The notes beneath the pieces were generated by a model. The model was given only the letters and a program-made list of their open reading frames with translations, searched no databases and was not told the origin of the DNA. This document shows, piece after piece, positions 32,262 through 38,737 of a stretch of 38,737 nucleotides of DNA. Origin of the DNA: Treponema sp. (GTDB lineage Bacteria > Spirochaetota > Spirochaetia > Treponematales > Breznakiellaceae); contig JAISCR010000064.1 in the NCBI GenBank assembly GCA_031265435.1, positions 1-38,737 of the forward strand. Reading direction: 5' to 3'. Made by a program: the position numbers and the translations under genes. The stretch's first letter is position 1; each line of letters opens with the position of its first letter.

Positions 32262-33232
32262 AAAAAAAGTCAGGCGTCTCCATCGCGGTAACGGTTGTTA
32301 TTGTTCTGTTGATTCTTCTCTTTGCGGGGCTCAGTGTCCGCATGGTTCTGGCCCGAAGGGCCGGCGGGGAAACTCTTCCGGCAGGAGGCCTTCAACAGGA
32401 CGCCGCCGGGGGGGAAGGACGGCCCGCACAGGACTCAACGCAGCGTACCCTTTCCGTGGTGAGGGTGCATGAAGTCGGCTTGGGAACCATCGAGAACAGT
32501 GTGGTGCTCAACGGGGATGTGCTGGCCCGGAATCAGGTGTCCATATACCCGGCGGTCGGGGGCAAGCTTACCGAAATCGGGCTGGGCATAGGGGACATGG
32601 TATCCAGGGGGGATGTGGCCGCCATGGTCGATCCTTCCCGTCCCGGCGAGAGTTACTCCTTAAGTCCCGTCATTTCTACGGTGAACGGCACCGTCCTGCA
32701 GGTGAACTACAGCGCAGGAGATACGGTAAGTACCGGATCGGCCCTCTATGTGGTTGGGGATCTCTCTACACTGGTGGTGGAAACCTTTGTACCGGAACGC
32801 TTTGCCAATGCCGCCCGCCGGGGACTTTCCGCCGAGGTGACGCTGGAGGCTCTGCCCGGTGAGGTTTTTACCGCCCTTGTAGATGAGCTGTCTCCGGTAC
32901 TCGATCCCGCAAGCAGAACTCTCAAGATACGGCTCCGCTTTACCGGGAGGGATTCGCGGATAAAGGCCGGCATGTTCGCCACGATAAGCCTTGTCACCAA
33001 TACCCGATCCGGTGTGCCGGTTGTTCCCCGGCAGGCCCTGATCAACACCTACGGCAGGTGGATCGTTTTTATTACGGATGAAGGGAACACGGCCCGCCGC
33101 CGGGAAGTGCAGCCCGGACTTGAGAATGAGGAATTGGTTGAGATTCTGGAAGGAATTGATACCGGGGAGAAGGTTGTTATCGCGGGCCAGAATTTTTTGA
33201 GCGACGGGGATCCTGTCAGGCTGGTTGAATGA
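32258..33232 (+). CDS. RND efflux periplasmic adaptor (membrane fusion protein)
   Basis: A 324-residue adaptor. A transmembrane anchor (IAVTVVIVLLILLFAGLSV) precedes a Gly/Gln-rich linker. A barrel-sandwich hybrid fold follows: ARNQVSIYPAVGGKLTEIGL on one side and VISTVNGTVLQVNYSAGDTV on the other (lipoyl-like halves), then a beta-barrel with VETFVPERFANAARRGLSAE and DPASRTLKIRLRF. This is the AcrA-type layout, though the coiled-coil hairpin between the lipoyl halves is short. It links the RND pump to the outer-membrane channel. The start is GTG 32258, overlapping the previous stop (GTGA). Confidence 0.9.
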   Translation: MKKKSGVSIAVTVVIVLLILLFAGLSVRMVLARRAGGETLPAGGLQQDAAGGEGRPAQDSTQRTLSVVRVHEVGLGTIENSVVLNGDVLARNQVSIYPAVGGKLTEIGLGIGDMVSRGDVAAMVDPSRPGESYSLSPVISTVNGTVLQVNYSAGDTVSTGSALYVVGDLSTLVVETFVPERFANAARRGLSAEVTLEALPGEVFTALVDELSPVLDPASRTLKIRLRFTGRDSRIKAGMFATISLVTNTRSGVPVVPRQALINTYGRWIVFITDEGNTARRREVQPGLENEELVEILEGIDTGEKVVIAGQNFLSDGDPVRLVE

Positions 33233-33241
33233 TGAGCATGC

Positions 33242-33261
33242 CCCAAAGCCGAAGTTTTGGG
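33242..33261 (-). repeat. Dispersed hairpin repeat, family 2, copy C
   Basis: On the minus strand CCCAAAACTTCGGCTTTGGG, with arms CCCAAA/TTTGGG. It lies within the efflux operon between the adaptor and pump genes. A nested inverted repeat (GAAACGC at 33284, GCGTTTC at 33313) follows before the next ribosome site. Confidence 0.5.
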
Positions 33262-33332
33262 ACAGCCTCTGAATCTTTACACGGGAAACGCCGATTGGCG
33301 TCATTCAATCAGCGTTTCTCAGGGAGTAGTGT

Positions 33333-36300
33333 TTGAACATTTCCGATTATTCAGTCAAACGGCCTGTTACCATCGTGGTACTCTACGCCCTGGCTATGGG
33401 GGTAGCCCTTACCATGGTGCCCAACCTGGCGGTGGATCTCTACCCCTCGGCAAACCCGCCGGTACTTTCGGTGTACACCCGTTTCCCCGGCGCGGGGCCC
33501 GCGGATGTGGAGGCCAACGTTACCGAAAGACTGGAACGTTCACTCGCTTCTTCCAGGGGACTGGTCAACATAACCAGCAATTCCCAGTTTGAAGCCAGCT
33601 TCATCAATCTGGAGTTTGCCTACGGCACGGACATGGACAAGGCGGTAACCGATGCCCAGACCCTGCTCAACCGTCTGGCAAACTCCCTGCCCGACGGGAC
33701 GGAATCCCCCATAGTCCGCCGCTTTGACATGAGCGCCATGCCCATCATGCGGCTTGTTGTTCGGGGCAACTATCCGCCGGATCAGCTGCGTATCTTTGCC
33801 GAGGACGAGATCCAGGCCAACATCGAGCGGATCGACGGGGTTGCCTCCGCCGAAGTTACCGGCGGCACCACCCAGATAGTCAAGGTTGCCGTTTCCCTGA
33901 ACCGTCTTGCCGCGTTCAAGCTCACCCTGAATGACGTTACCAATGCCCTTAACGGCCAGAGCATCCTCTCCTCCGGGGGAAACCTGAGGCGGGGAACGCG
34001 GGAATACCAGATCATGACCGAGGAACAACTTACCAGCGTGGATCAGGTAAAGCGCCTTGTGGTCAAGGTTACCAATATTCCTGCGGGGCAGGGAGGGATC
34101 AACGTAAACCGTTCCATGGTGCTCCGTCTTGAAGACATTGCCGAGGTGAGCCTTGACTACAACGACAATGCGGCCCGCGTCTATGTGAACGGCATGAGCG
34201 GGGTCTACATTCAGGTTACCAGCGAAAGCGATTCCAACCAGGTTCAGGTAGCCGGCCGGGTCAAGGAAGCTCTGGAAGAGATCAATACGCAGCTTCCCCG
34301 CGGCATTTCCCTTGAGGTGCTTTCCGACAACACCACTATGATCAGCGCTACCCTGGATCAGGTCTACTCCAATGCCATACAGGGCGCCCTGCTTTCCATG
34401 CTGATCCTCTTCATATTCCTGCGAAACATAAAGGGAACCATTATTATAGGATTGTCGATCCCCGTTTCCATACTCCTCACGATCATGTTTATGGCGATCT
34501 TCGGCTTTACCCTCAATCTCCTTACCATGACGGGCCTCATCATGGGACTGGGCATGGCCGTGGACGGCTCCATCGTAATTCTGGAGAATGTTCACACGTA
34601 CCGGGGACGGGGGGCGAAGCCTGCCATTGCCGCAATTCTGGGCAGCAGGGAGATGCTCCGGGCGATCTTCACATCTACTACTACCACCCTCTGCGTCTTC
34701 ATTCCCCTTATCATCTGGAAGAACGATCTTGAACAGATGGGGCAGCTCTTCAGCGATCTGATCTTTACCGTGTGTATCTCGCTGATATGTTCCCTGATAG
34801 TGGCGGTTACCCTGGTGCCGAGCCTCTGCGGTTCGATCCTCAAGCTGAATACCCGCAAGCAGCGGCCCCTCAAATTCGCTCCCCTGCGCTTTCTTGACGA
34901 CCGTATGGAAGGCCTTTTTACCGGGCTTGATTCGGCCTACAAAAAGGGGCTGGAGTACTGCCTCTCACACCGGGCCGCGGTGATACTGCTGGTGCTTGCC
35001 ATCCTTTGTTTTTCCCTGCTCCAGTTCCAGGGTATCGGTATGAACATGTACATGCGTACCAGAACAGACGACAATGTAACAATGAATGTGTCCATGCCGC
35101 AGGGAACCACCATCGAAACAACCGAACAGATGCTCCTCGACCTTGAGGAGATTGTTAAAAAAGAAGTACAGGGTTACATAAATCTTATCCTCACCGCCCG
35201 GCGGAGCGGAACCAATCAGGGGACTTTCCAGATCACCCTGCCCGAACCGGCTCTGCAGATCGATACCCCGGCGACTATTCAGCAGAAACTGGCTTCCTAC
35301 TTCCGGGGACTGCCCGGAGCGCGGCTTTCCTTCCGTGCGGGCCGCGGCATGGGCAACACGTCGGCAATAGAGATTACCGTAAGCTCACGGGATTATACGG
35401 CGATTATGGAGAGCGCGAACGAGATCCTGGGGATCATAACCCGGTATCTCCCGGAGATTGAAAACGCCGCGGTGAATATTGATGAAGGGGCGCCCCAGCT
35501 CCGGGTAGAGATTGACCGGGACAGGGCCAGCGCCATGGGTGTTTCTCTTGCTACCATCGCCGCCGAGATCCGTACCGCCATGGACGGTACTACCGCTACC
35601 ACCATAACCCAGGGGGAAAGACTTGTTGATGTGGATGTGATGCTCCGGGATGAAGACCGCCGGGGGCTGCCCAACCTTGATGCCGTTTTTGTCATGAGCC
35701 GCAACGGAGACCGCATCGCCCTTTCAAATCTTGCCCGGATATCCGAAAGCCGTTCTCCCTCTTCCATCCGCCGGGAAAACCGGGAACGCGTGATCCGCAT
35801 CACGGGGGACCTGCCGCCGGGAATCGCCGCAACGGACATGCAGCAGCGGCTTGAGGCAACGGTAAAAGAGTACCTGGTACCCCGCGAGGGGGTAACAGTC
35901 CGTTATCTGGGGGAAGCCGCACAGATCCGCAGCTACTACGGACGTTTCATCTTTATCATTATCGCGGCAGTGTTCCTGGTCTTCGGGCTCATGGCAAGTC
36001 AGTTTGAATCCTTTGTGGATCCTTTGATCATCTTCTTTTCCATTCCGCTCCTTTTGATTGGGGTGATATGGATCTACAAACTCTCGGATCAGGCAATGTC
36101 CATGTTCAGCGCGGTAGGTATCGTCGCCCTGGTAGGCGTGGTGGTGAATAACGGCATCGTCCTTGTGGATTATACCAACACCCTGCGGGCCCGCGGCCTT
36201 AAAGTCCGGGAGGCCTGTATCGAAGCGGGACGGAACCGCCTGCGCCCCATCCTGATGACCAGCCTCACCACTATTCTGGGCATGGTTCCCATTGCCTTCT

Positions 36301-36458
36301 TCCCCGGCGCCGGAGCCGATACCATTCAGCCCATCGGCAAGACCTTTGTCGGCGGACTTTCCGTTTGTTCGGTCATGACCCTCTTTGTAACTCCGGTGAT
36401 GTACTCGCTCCTCAATTCCAGGCATGATAAAAAAACGGATAAAAATACCAGGGGATGA
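33333..36458 (+). CDS. RND efflux transporter, AcrB/HAE1 type
   Basis: A 1041-residue inner-membrane pump of typical length. It starts at TTG 33333 after GGGAG. The N-terminal helix (PVTIVVLYALAMGVALTMVP) and docking loop (NPPVLSVYTRFPGAGPADVE) are family-typical. TM4 reads MGLGMAVDGSIVILENV, with Asp411 at the first proton-relay aspartate of AcrB; the second position is Gly412. The C-terminal half repeats the fold (TM10 MFSAVGIVALVGVVVNNGIV). The pump uses the proton gradient to export substrates through the adaptor and TolC-like protein. Substrate range cannot be inferred. It lies 100 bases after the adaptor gene. Confidence 0.93.
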   Translation: MNISDYSVKRPVTIVVLYALAMGVALTMVPNLAVDLYPSANPPVLSVYTRFPGAGPADVEANVTERLERSLASSRGLVNITSNSQFEASFINLEFAYGTDMDKAVTDAQTLLNRLANSLPDGTESPIVRRFDMSAMPIMRLVVRGNYPPDQLRIFAEDEIQANIERIDGVASAEVTGGTTQIVKVAVSLNRLAAFKLTLNDVTNALNGQSILSSGGNLRRGTREYQIMTEEQLTSVDQVKRLVVKVTNIPAGQGGINVNRSMVLRLEDIAEVSLDYNDNAARVYVNGMSGVYIQVTSESDSNQVQVAGRVKEALEEINTQLPRGISLEVLSDNTTMISATLDQVYSNAIQGALLSMLILFIFLRNIKGTIIIGLSIPVSILLTIMFMAIFGFTLNLLTMTGLIMGLGMAVDGSIVILENVHTYRGRGAKPAIAAILGSREMLRAIFTSTTTTLCVFIPLIIWKNDLEQMGQLFSDLIFTVCISLICSLIVAVTLVPSLCGSILKLNTRKQRPLKFAPLRFLDDRMEGLFTGLDSAYKKGLEYCLSHRAAVILLVLAILCFSLLQFQGIGMNMYMRTRTDDNVTMNVSMPQGTTIETTEQMLLDLEEIVKKEVQGYINLILTARRSGTNQGTFQITLPEPALQIDTPATIQQKLASYFRGLPGARLSFRAGRGMGNTSAIEITVSSRDYTAIMESANEILGIITRYLPEIENAAVNIDEGAPQLRVEIDRDRASAMGVSLATIAAEIRTAMDGTTATTITQGERLVDVDVMLRDEDRRGLPNLDAVFVMSRNGDRIALSNLARISESRSPSSIRRENRERVIRITGDLPPGIAATDMQQRLEATVKEYLVPREGVTVRYLGEAAQIRSYYGRFIFIIIAAVFLVFGLMASQFESFVDPLIIFFSIPLLLIGVIWIYKLSDQAMSMFSAVGIVALVGVVVNNGIVLVDYTNTLRARGLKVREACIEAGRNRLRPILMTSLTTILGMVPIAFFPGAGADTIQPIGKTFVGGLSVCSVMTLFVTPVMYSLLNSRHDKKTDKNTRG

Positions 36459-36461
36459 CGA

Positions 36462-37511
36462 GTGGCTGATCCCGGGAACAGAATCGACAATGAAACGAAG
36501 TGTCACACCGAAAAGATAAAGGCTGCCATAGTAGGCCTGGGCCGAATCGCCAGCCTTCTTGAGGATGACAGCCTCCGGGAAAAACCGGCAACCCATGCGG
36601 GGGCTATTGCCGCAAACCCGGACTGCCGCCTTGTTGCGGGCTGCGATATTGATGAAGAGCGGCGGCAGCTTTTTGCCGGGCGCTGGCAGGTTCCCGTTTA
36701 TGCCGACGCGGAATCCATGCTTGCGGAACACAGACCGGAAATCCTCCATATAGCAACCCACCCGGACAGCCACCTCTTCTACTGCCGTCTTGCCGCCTCC
36801 TGCGGTGTTCCGCTTGTTGTCTGCGAGAAACCTCTCGCGGACAGCCTCAAGGCCGCCCGATCCATTGCGGCCCTCCATCAATCCGGAAAGATCAAAATTG
36901 TAACCAACCACGAACGCCGCTATTCCGCGGACTATATCAGGATGAAGGAGATTCTCGACAGCGGCAGCCTGGGCGCCCTCCTCAGCGTAAAGGCCTGCCT
37001 CTGCTTCGGGAAGAACCGCCGTTTGGATGAGATGCTCTGGCATGACGGCACACACCTGGCCGACGCCCTCATGTTCCTGAGCGGAGGGCTTCTGAAACAC
37101 GAAAAATGCCGGGGCGCCCGCCTCCGCGGTAAAACGGGAACTTCCTGGCTTATGGGCAGCATAAGCGGTATCGGCGGCGGAAACTCAAAACGTTCCGTAC
37201 CCTTTATCATTGAGCTTGGGGCCGGGAGGGATCACCTTATTTTCGAGATGGAGTTTTCCTGCGAACGGGGCAGACTCAGGATAGGGAACGGAATTTTTGA
37301 AGTCTGGGAGAGCGATACAAGTCCCTATGCGGAAAAGTTCCGATCCCTCAAGAAAACAGACGAAACCTTCCCCGGGCCCTCAGGCTACTTTGCCAACATG
37401 GCAGCCGATGCCGCAGCCTGCGTCCGGGACAGAAACCGCCGCCCTCGTTCCGGCGCCCCGGACGGCCTTGCGGCAGTAGAGTACCTCCAGTCGGTTACCG
37501 GCAGAATCTGA
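36462..37511 (+). CDS. Gfo/Idh/MocA-family oxidoreductase
   Basis: A 349-residue NAD(P)-dependent dehydrogenase. The Rossmann motif is KAAIVGLGRIASLLEDD (about 20-36), followed by VAGCDIDEERRQLF. The conserved CEKPLADSL follows at about residue 125, then HERRYSADY and WHDGTHLADAL, whose His and Asp are in the catalytic neighbourhood. Substrates of this family are sugars and related compounds; the specific one is unknown. It starts at GTG 36462, three bases after the pump stop, with GGGG a few bases upstream, so it is in the same transcript as the efflux genes. A functional link to efflux is not evident. Confidence 0.85.
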   Translation: MADPGNRIDNETKCHTEKIKAAIVGLGRIASLLEDDSLREKPATHAGAIAANPDCRLVAGCDIDEERRQLFAGRWQVPVYADAESMLAEHRPEILHIATHPDSHLFYCRLAASCGVPLVVCEKPLADSLKAARSIAALHQSGKIKIVTNHERRYSADYIRMKEILDSGSLGALLSVKACLCFGKNRRLDEMLWHDGTHLADALMFLSGGLLKHEKCRGARLRGKTGTSWLMGSISGIGGGNSKRSVPFIIELGAGRDHLIFEMEFSCERGRLRIGNGIFEVWESDTSPYAEKFRSLKKTDETFPGPSGYFANMAADAAACVRDRNRRPRSGAPDGLAAVEYLQSVTGRI

Positions 37512-37882
37512 ATTACCGCCTGTTTATAATGTAACCGACTTTATAGACAGACATGAATTACCGTTTTTAAGCACGTGTCCATCAGCCCAACAGGGGTAGC
37601 CGGTGGAAGTGGAATATTAGTGTGCTGTAAGGAATGGGTTGTATAGCATCTCCATTCGGAGATGGGCGCATCTGCCCGGCTTACGCCGGACAGACCGGGC
37701 TATCCGCTCCAATAAAAACGCCGGCCTCCATACCGACCGGTCCTCGCTGTACGATAAGGTTTTGCGCCGGGGAAAGGCTGTATCAGACCGAAAACATACA
37801 GCCGTCGCCCAAGGACGGCGGCTGTTGCGCTATGCCATTGAGGACAGATAAGTCCTTGGGCGAAGGGTTATTGAAACAGGTT
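37512..37882. other. Gene-free stretch with clustered small hairpins
   Basis: It lies between two convergent genes. Hairpins are CATCTCC/GGAGATG (37647-37664), GGGC/GCCC (37664-37677), CCGGC/GCCGG (37676-37689) and GGCTGTAT/ATACAGCC (37776-37803). A longer-range pair CGCCCAAGGAC/GTCCTTGGGCG (37806-37816 with 37852-37862) is also present. CCGGGCTATCCGC (37695-37707) also occurs at 28120-28132. The short open frames show no ribosome site. Confidence 0.55.
37519..37554 (-). repeat. Dispersed intergenic repeat, family 1, copy C
   Basis: On the minus strand GTCTGTCTATAA (37552-37541), and AACAGG (37524-37519) at the spacing found in copy A (8949). It lies just after the efflux operon. Confidence 0.4.
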
Positions 37883-38386
37883 TCACACTTTCTTCCCATT
37901 CATCCAGTCATTGTACATGAAAGACCACCAGGGATTATTCAAACGCCACACAGTGTTAGAGGCGGCAAATATCGATATTTCCGCGCCGTAATTTATGTTG
38001 TACGGATGACTATTGAACCAGCTTGCCCATTGGCTCTCGGTCCAAGTTGTGGAAAATTCGTAGCTGCCGCCATCGTAGTCACCCCCTGTTCCGGTTCCAC
38101 CGTCACCTCCTCCGGTACTCCAATTAGAATACATAGTACCCCACCAGGAATGCTGGGCAATCCAAGTACCGTTTGCGGTTATAAATGTTGCTAAGTCGGA
38201 AAGAGCAGATTCGTCGGTGGGAGAGTGAGTATCGAACCAGTTTTGCCACTGGCTTTCGCTCCAACTTGTGGAAAGACTATCGCCTCCTCCTCCATCGTCT
38301 CCTCCAGTGGGGCAGCCTGTGAAAACAAGACCGCAGCCAAGTACCACTACCAGCATCCCGATAAAAAACAATCCGCCTTTTTTCAT
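37883..38386 (-). CDS. Lipoprotein with a duplicated Trp-rich 52-residue unit, behind a poly-G leader
   Basis: A 167-residue protein. The signal peptide ends in lipobox VFTGC (Cys25), followed by an Asp/Gly linker. The mature part has two copies of a 52-residue unit (38-89 and 110-161). They begin SLSTSWSESQWQNWFDTH and EFSTTWTESQWASWFNSH and end with WWGTMYSNW and WWSFMYNDW, and are joined by a Gly-rich linker. Trp residues are conserved between copies, suggesting a small helical module that may bind a ligand or membrane. I recognise no family. GGAGGAATATCGCA lies before the ATG. The leader carries a small hairpin, a terminator-like hairpin and a 19-G tract. Confidence 0.78.
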   Translation of the reverse strand: MKKGGLFFIGMLVVVLGCGLVFTGCPTGGDDGGGGDSLSTSWSESQWQNWFDTHSPTDESALSDLATFITANGTWIAQHSWWGTMYSNWSTGGGDGGTGTGGDYDGGSYEFSTTWTESQWASWFNSHPYNINYGAEISIFAASNTVWRLNNPWWSFMYNDWMNGKKV

Positions 38387-38450
38387 TGCGATATTCCTCC
38401 GCGTTTATGGTCCGCCTGACCATGAGTTATGGGCTTTGCGCGTACGGCGC

Positions 38451-38493
38451 AAAAAATAAAAGCCGGTTTCTCCGTCGTGACGAAGAAACCGGC
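38451..38493 (-). terminator. Intrinsic terminator-like hairpin in the second lipoprotein leader
   Basis: GCCGGTTTCT (38462-38471) pairs with AGAAACCGGC (38484-38493), and CGTC/GACG extend it inside after one mismatch. On the minus strand it is followed by TTTTATTTTTT. Its near edge is 76 bases from the ATG. Confidence 0.65.
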
Positions 38494-38608
38494 CTTTGTT
38501 TCAAAGGAAAAGAGAACGTAGAGCGGCCGGCAGGTCTTGCCGGCGGTATTGCCTATAGATGAAGGGGAATCCGCCGCTGGCGGAAGGCTATATCCTACTA
38601 TTCCTATC

Positions 38609-38627
38609 GGGGGGGGGGGGGGGGGGG
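38609..38627. repeat. Homopolymer of 19 G
   Basis: An uninterrupted run of 19 G on the plus strand. It is in the same position relative to a lipoprotein start as the 20-G tract at 4196. Confidence 0.95.
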
Positions 38628-38737
38628 TAGTGGTAATAATTGCGAAAAATTGATACAACAAACCATATTCACCACAACCAAATGCCAAAAAAAAAGTTTT
38701 TAAAGCGCCAAAGTTTCCTGCGGGTTACAACGGGAGA

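Larger units (their letters stand above)
38387..38737 (-). promoter_or_regulatory. Leader of the Trp-rich lipoprotein: poly-G tract, terminator-like hairpin, small hairpins
   Basis: Read toward the gene, a run of 19 C (38627-38609) is followed by two small hairpins (38582-38570, 38545-38524). A terminator-like hairpin (38493-38462), a U-rich tail and a 6-bp hairpin (38423-38407) come next. TTGTTG, 17 bases, TATTAC ends six bases before the C run and would start the RNA at its edge. The near edge of the tract is 223 bases from the ATG. No gene is visible to the right of the tract up to the window edge. Confidence 0.5.

Noticed and set aside
35724-37100. A 458-codon open frame on the minus strand
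   Set aside because: It crosses the boundary of two well-supported plus-strand genes and shows no domain.
37806-37862. A tRNA-like closing stem around CGCCCAAGGAC
   Set aside because: An 11-bp stem closes about 35 bases, too few for a tRNA, and there is no T-loop or anticodon arm.
37634-38194. A 186-codon open frame on the plus strand
   Set aside because: Half of it is antisense to the Trp-repeat lipoprotein and half lies in the hairpin cluster; no start signals.

Overview
The window looks like a spirochaete chromosome, most likely a Treponema of the gut (termite-type) group. This is an inference from style, not from a search. It carries many lipoproteins with loose spirochaetal lipoboxes (MACS, FTGC, LAGC), Asp/Gly-rich linkers after the lipid cysteine, a CheX-type phosphatase, and poly-G tracts next to lipoprotein genes. 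Most genes are moderately GC-rich; the left-end lipoprotein cluster and the XRE/small-lipoprotein region are visibly more AT-rich. I found no tRNA, rRNA, CRISPR array or complete insertion sequence.

Layout. Positions 1-4529 are an accessory surface region on the minus strand: the start of a possible YcxB-like gene at the edge, decayed fragments, and four lipoprotein genes sharing a short beta-strand motif. The first of these sits behind a 20-G tract and a terminator-like hairpin. Positions 4530-8942 (plus) hold a 914-aa membrane-anchored beta-propeller protein with a probably leaderless mRNA, then the Na+/proline symporter putP. Positions 9022-15817 (minus) hold a DRTGG-domain protein and the housekeeping run dnaE-yggT-recG. 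Positions 16082-18241 encode a lipoprotein with four Fn3-like repeats and a phage-tail-like Gly-rich C-terminus.

Positions 18371-22452 form a compact signalling operon: a CheY-like receiver, CheX phosphatase, a membrane-bound CheA-like kinase (Hpt plus ATPase, no CheW-like domain), a membrane sensor without output domain, and a DUF6941-like protein. Positions 22559-27519 hold two paralogous PD-(D/E)XK (Rpn-like) proteins plus the decayed tail of a third copy, interleaved with aroC, a zinc polyol dehydrogenase and a VOC-fold protein. Positions 27556-28382 hold an XRE regulator divergent from a tiny Cys-rich lipoprotein, with a strong promoter and a perfect palindrome between them. Positions 28551-30742 are a radical-SAM/DUF4130 DNA-repair-type pair. 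Positions 30906-37511 are a TolC-MFP-RND efflux operon ending in a Gfo/Idh/MocA oxidoreductase. The right end holds a structured gene-free stretch and a lipoprotein with a duplicated Trp-rich 52-aa unit, again behind a poly-G tract (19 G) and a terminator-like hairpin.

The most unusual signal is the matching architecture of the two poly-G lipoprotein loci. Tract, terminator-like hairpin and start codon lie at the same distances (222/223 nt and 75/76 nt upstream of the ATG), although the sequences between are unrelated. At the left locus no minus-strand gene lies upstream for the terminator to serve, so an attenuated, possibly phase-variable leader is the best reading. The CheY-CheX-kinase-sensor operon is the second candidate for a little-described system. 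Two families of short intergenic repeats also recur across the window.
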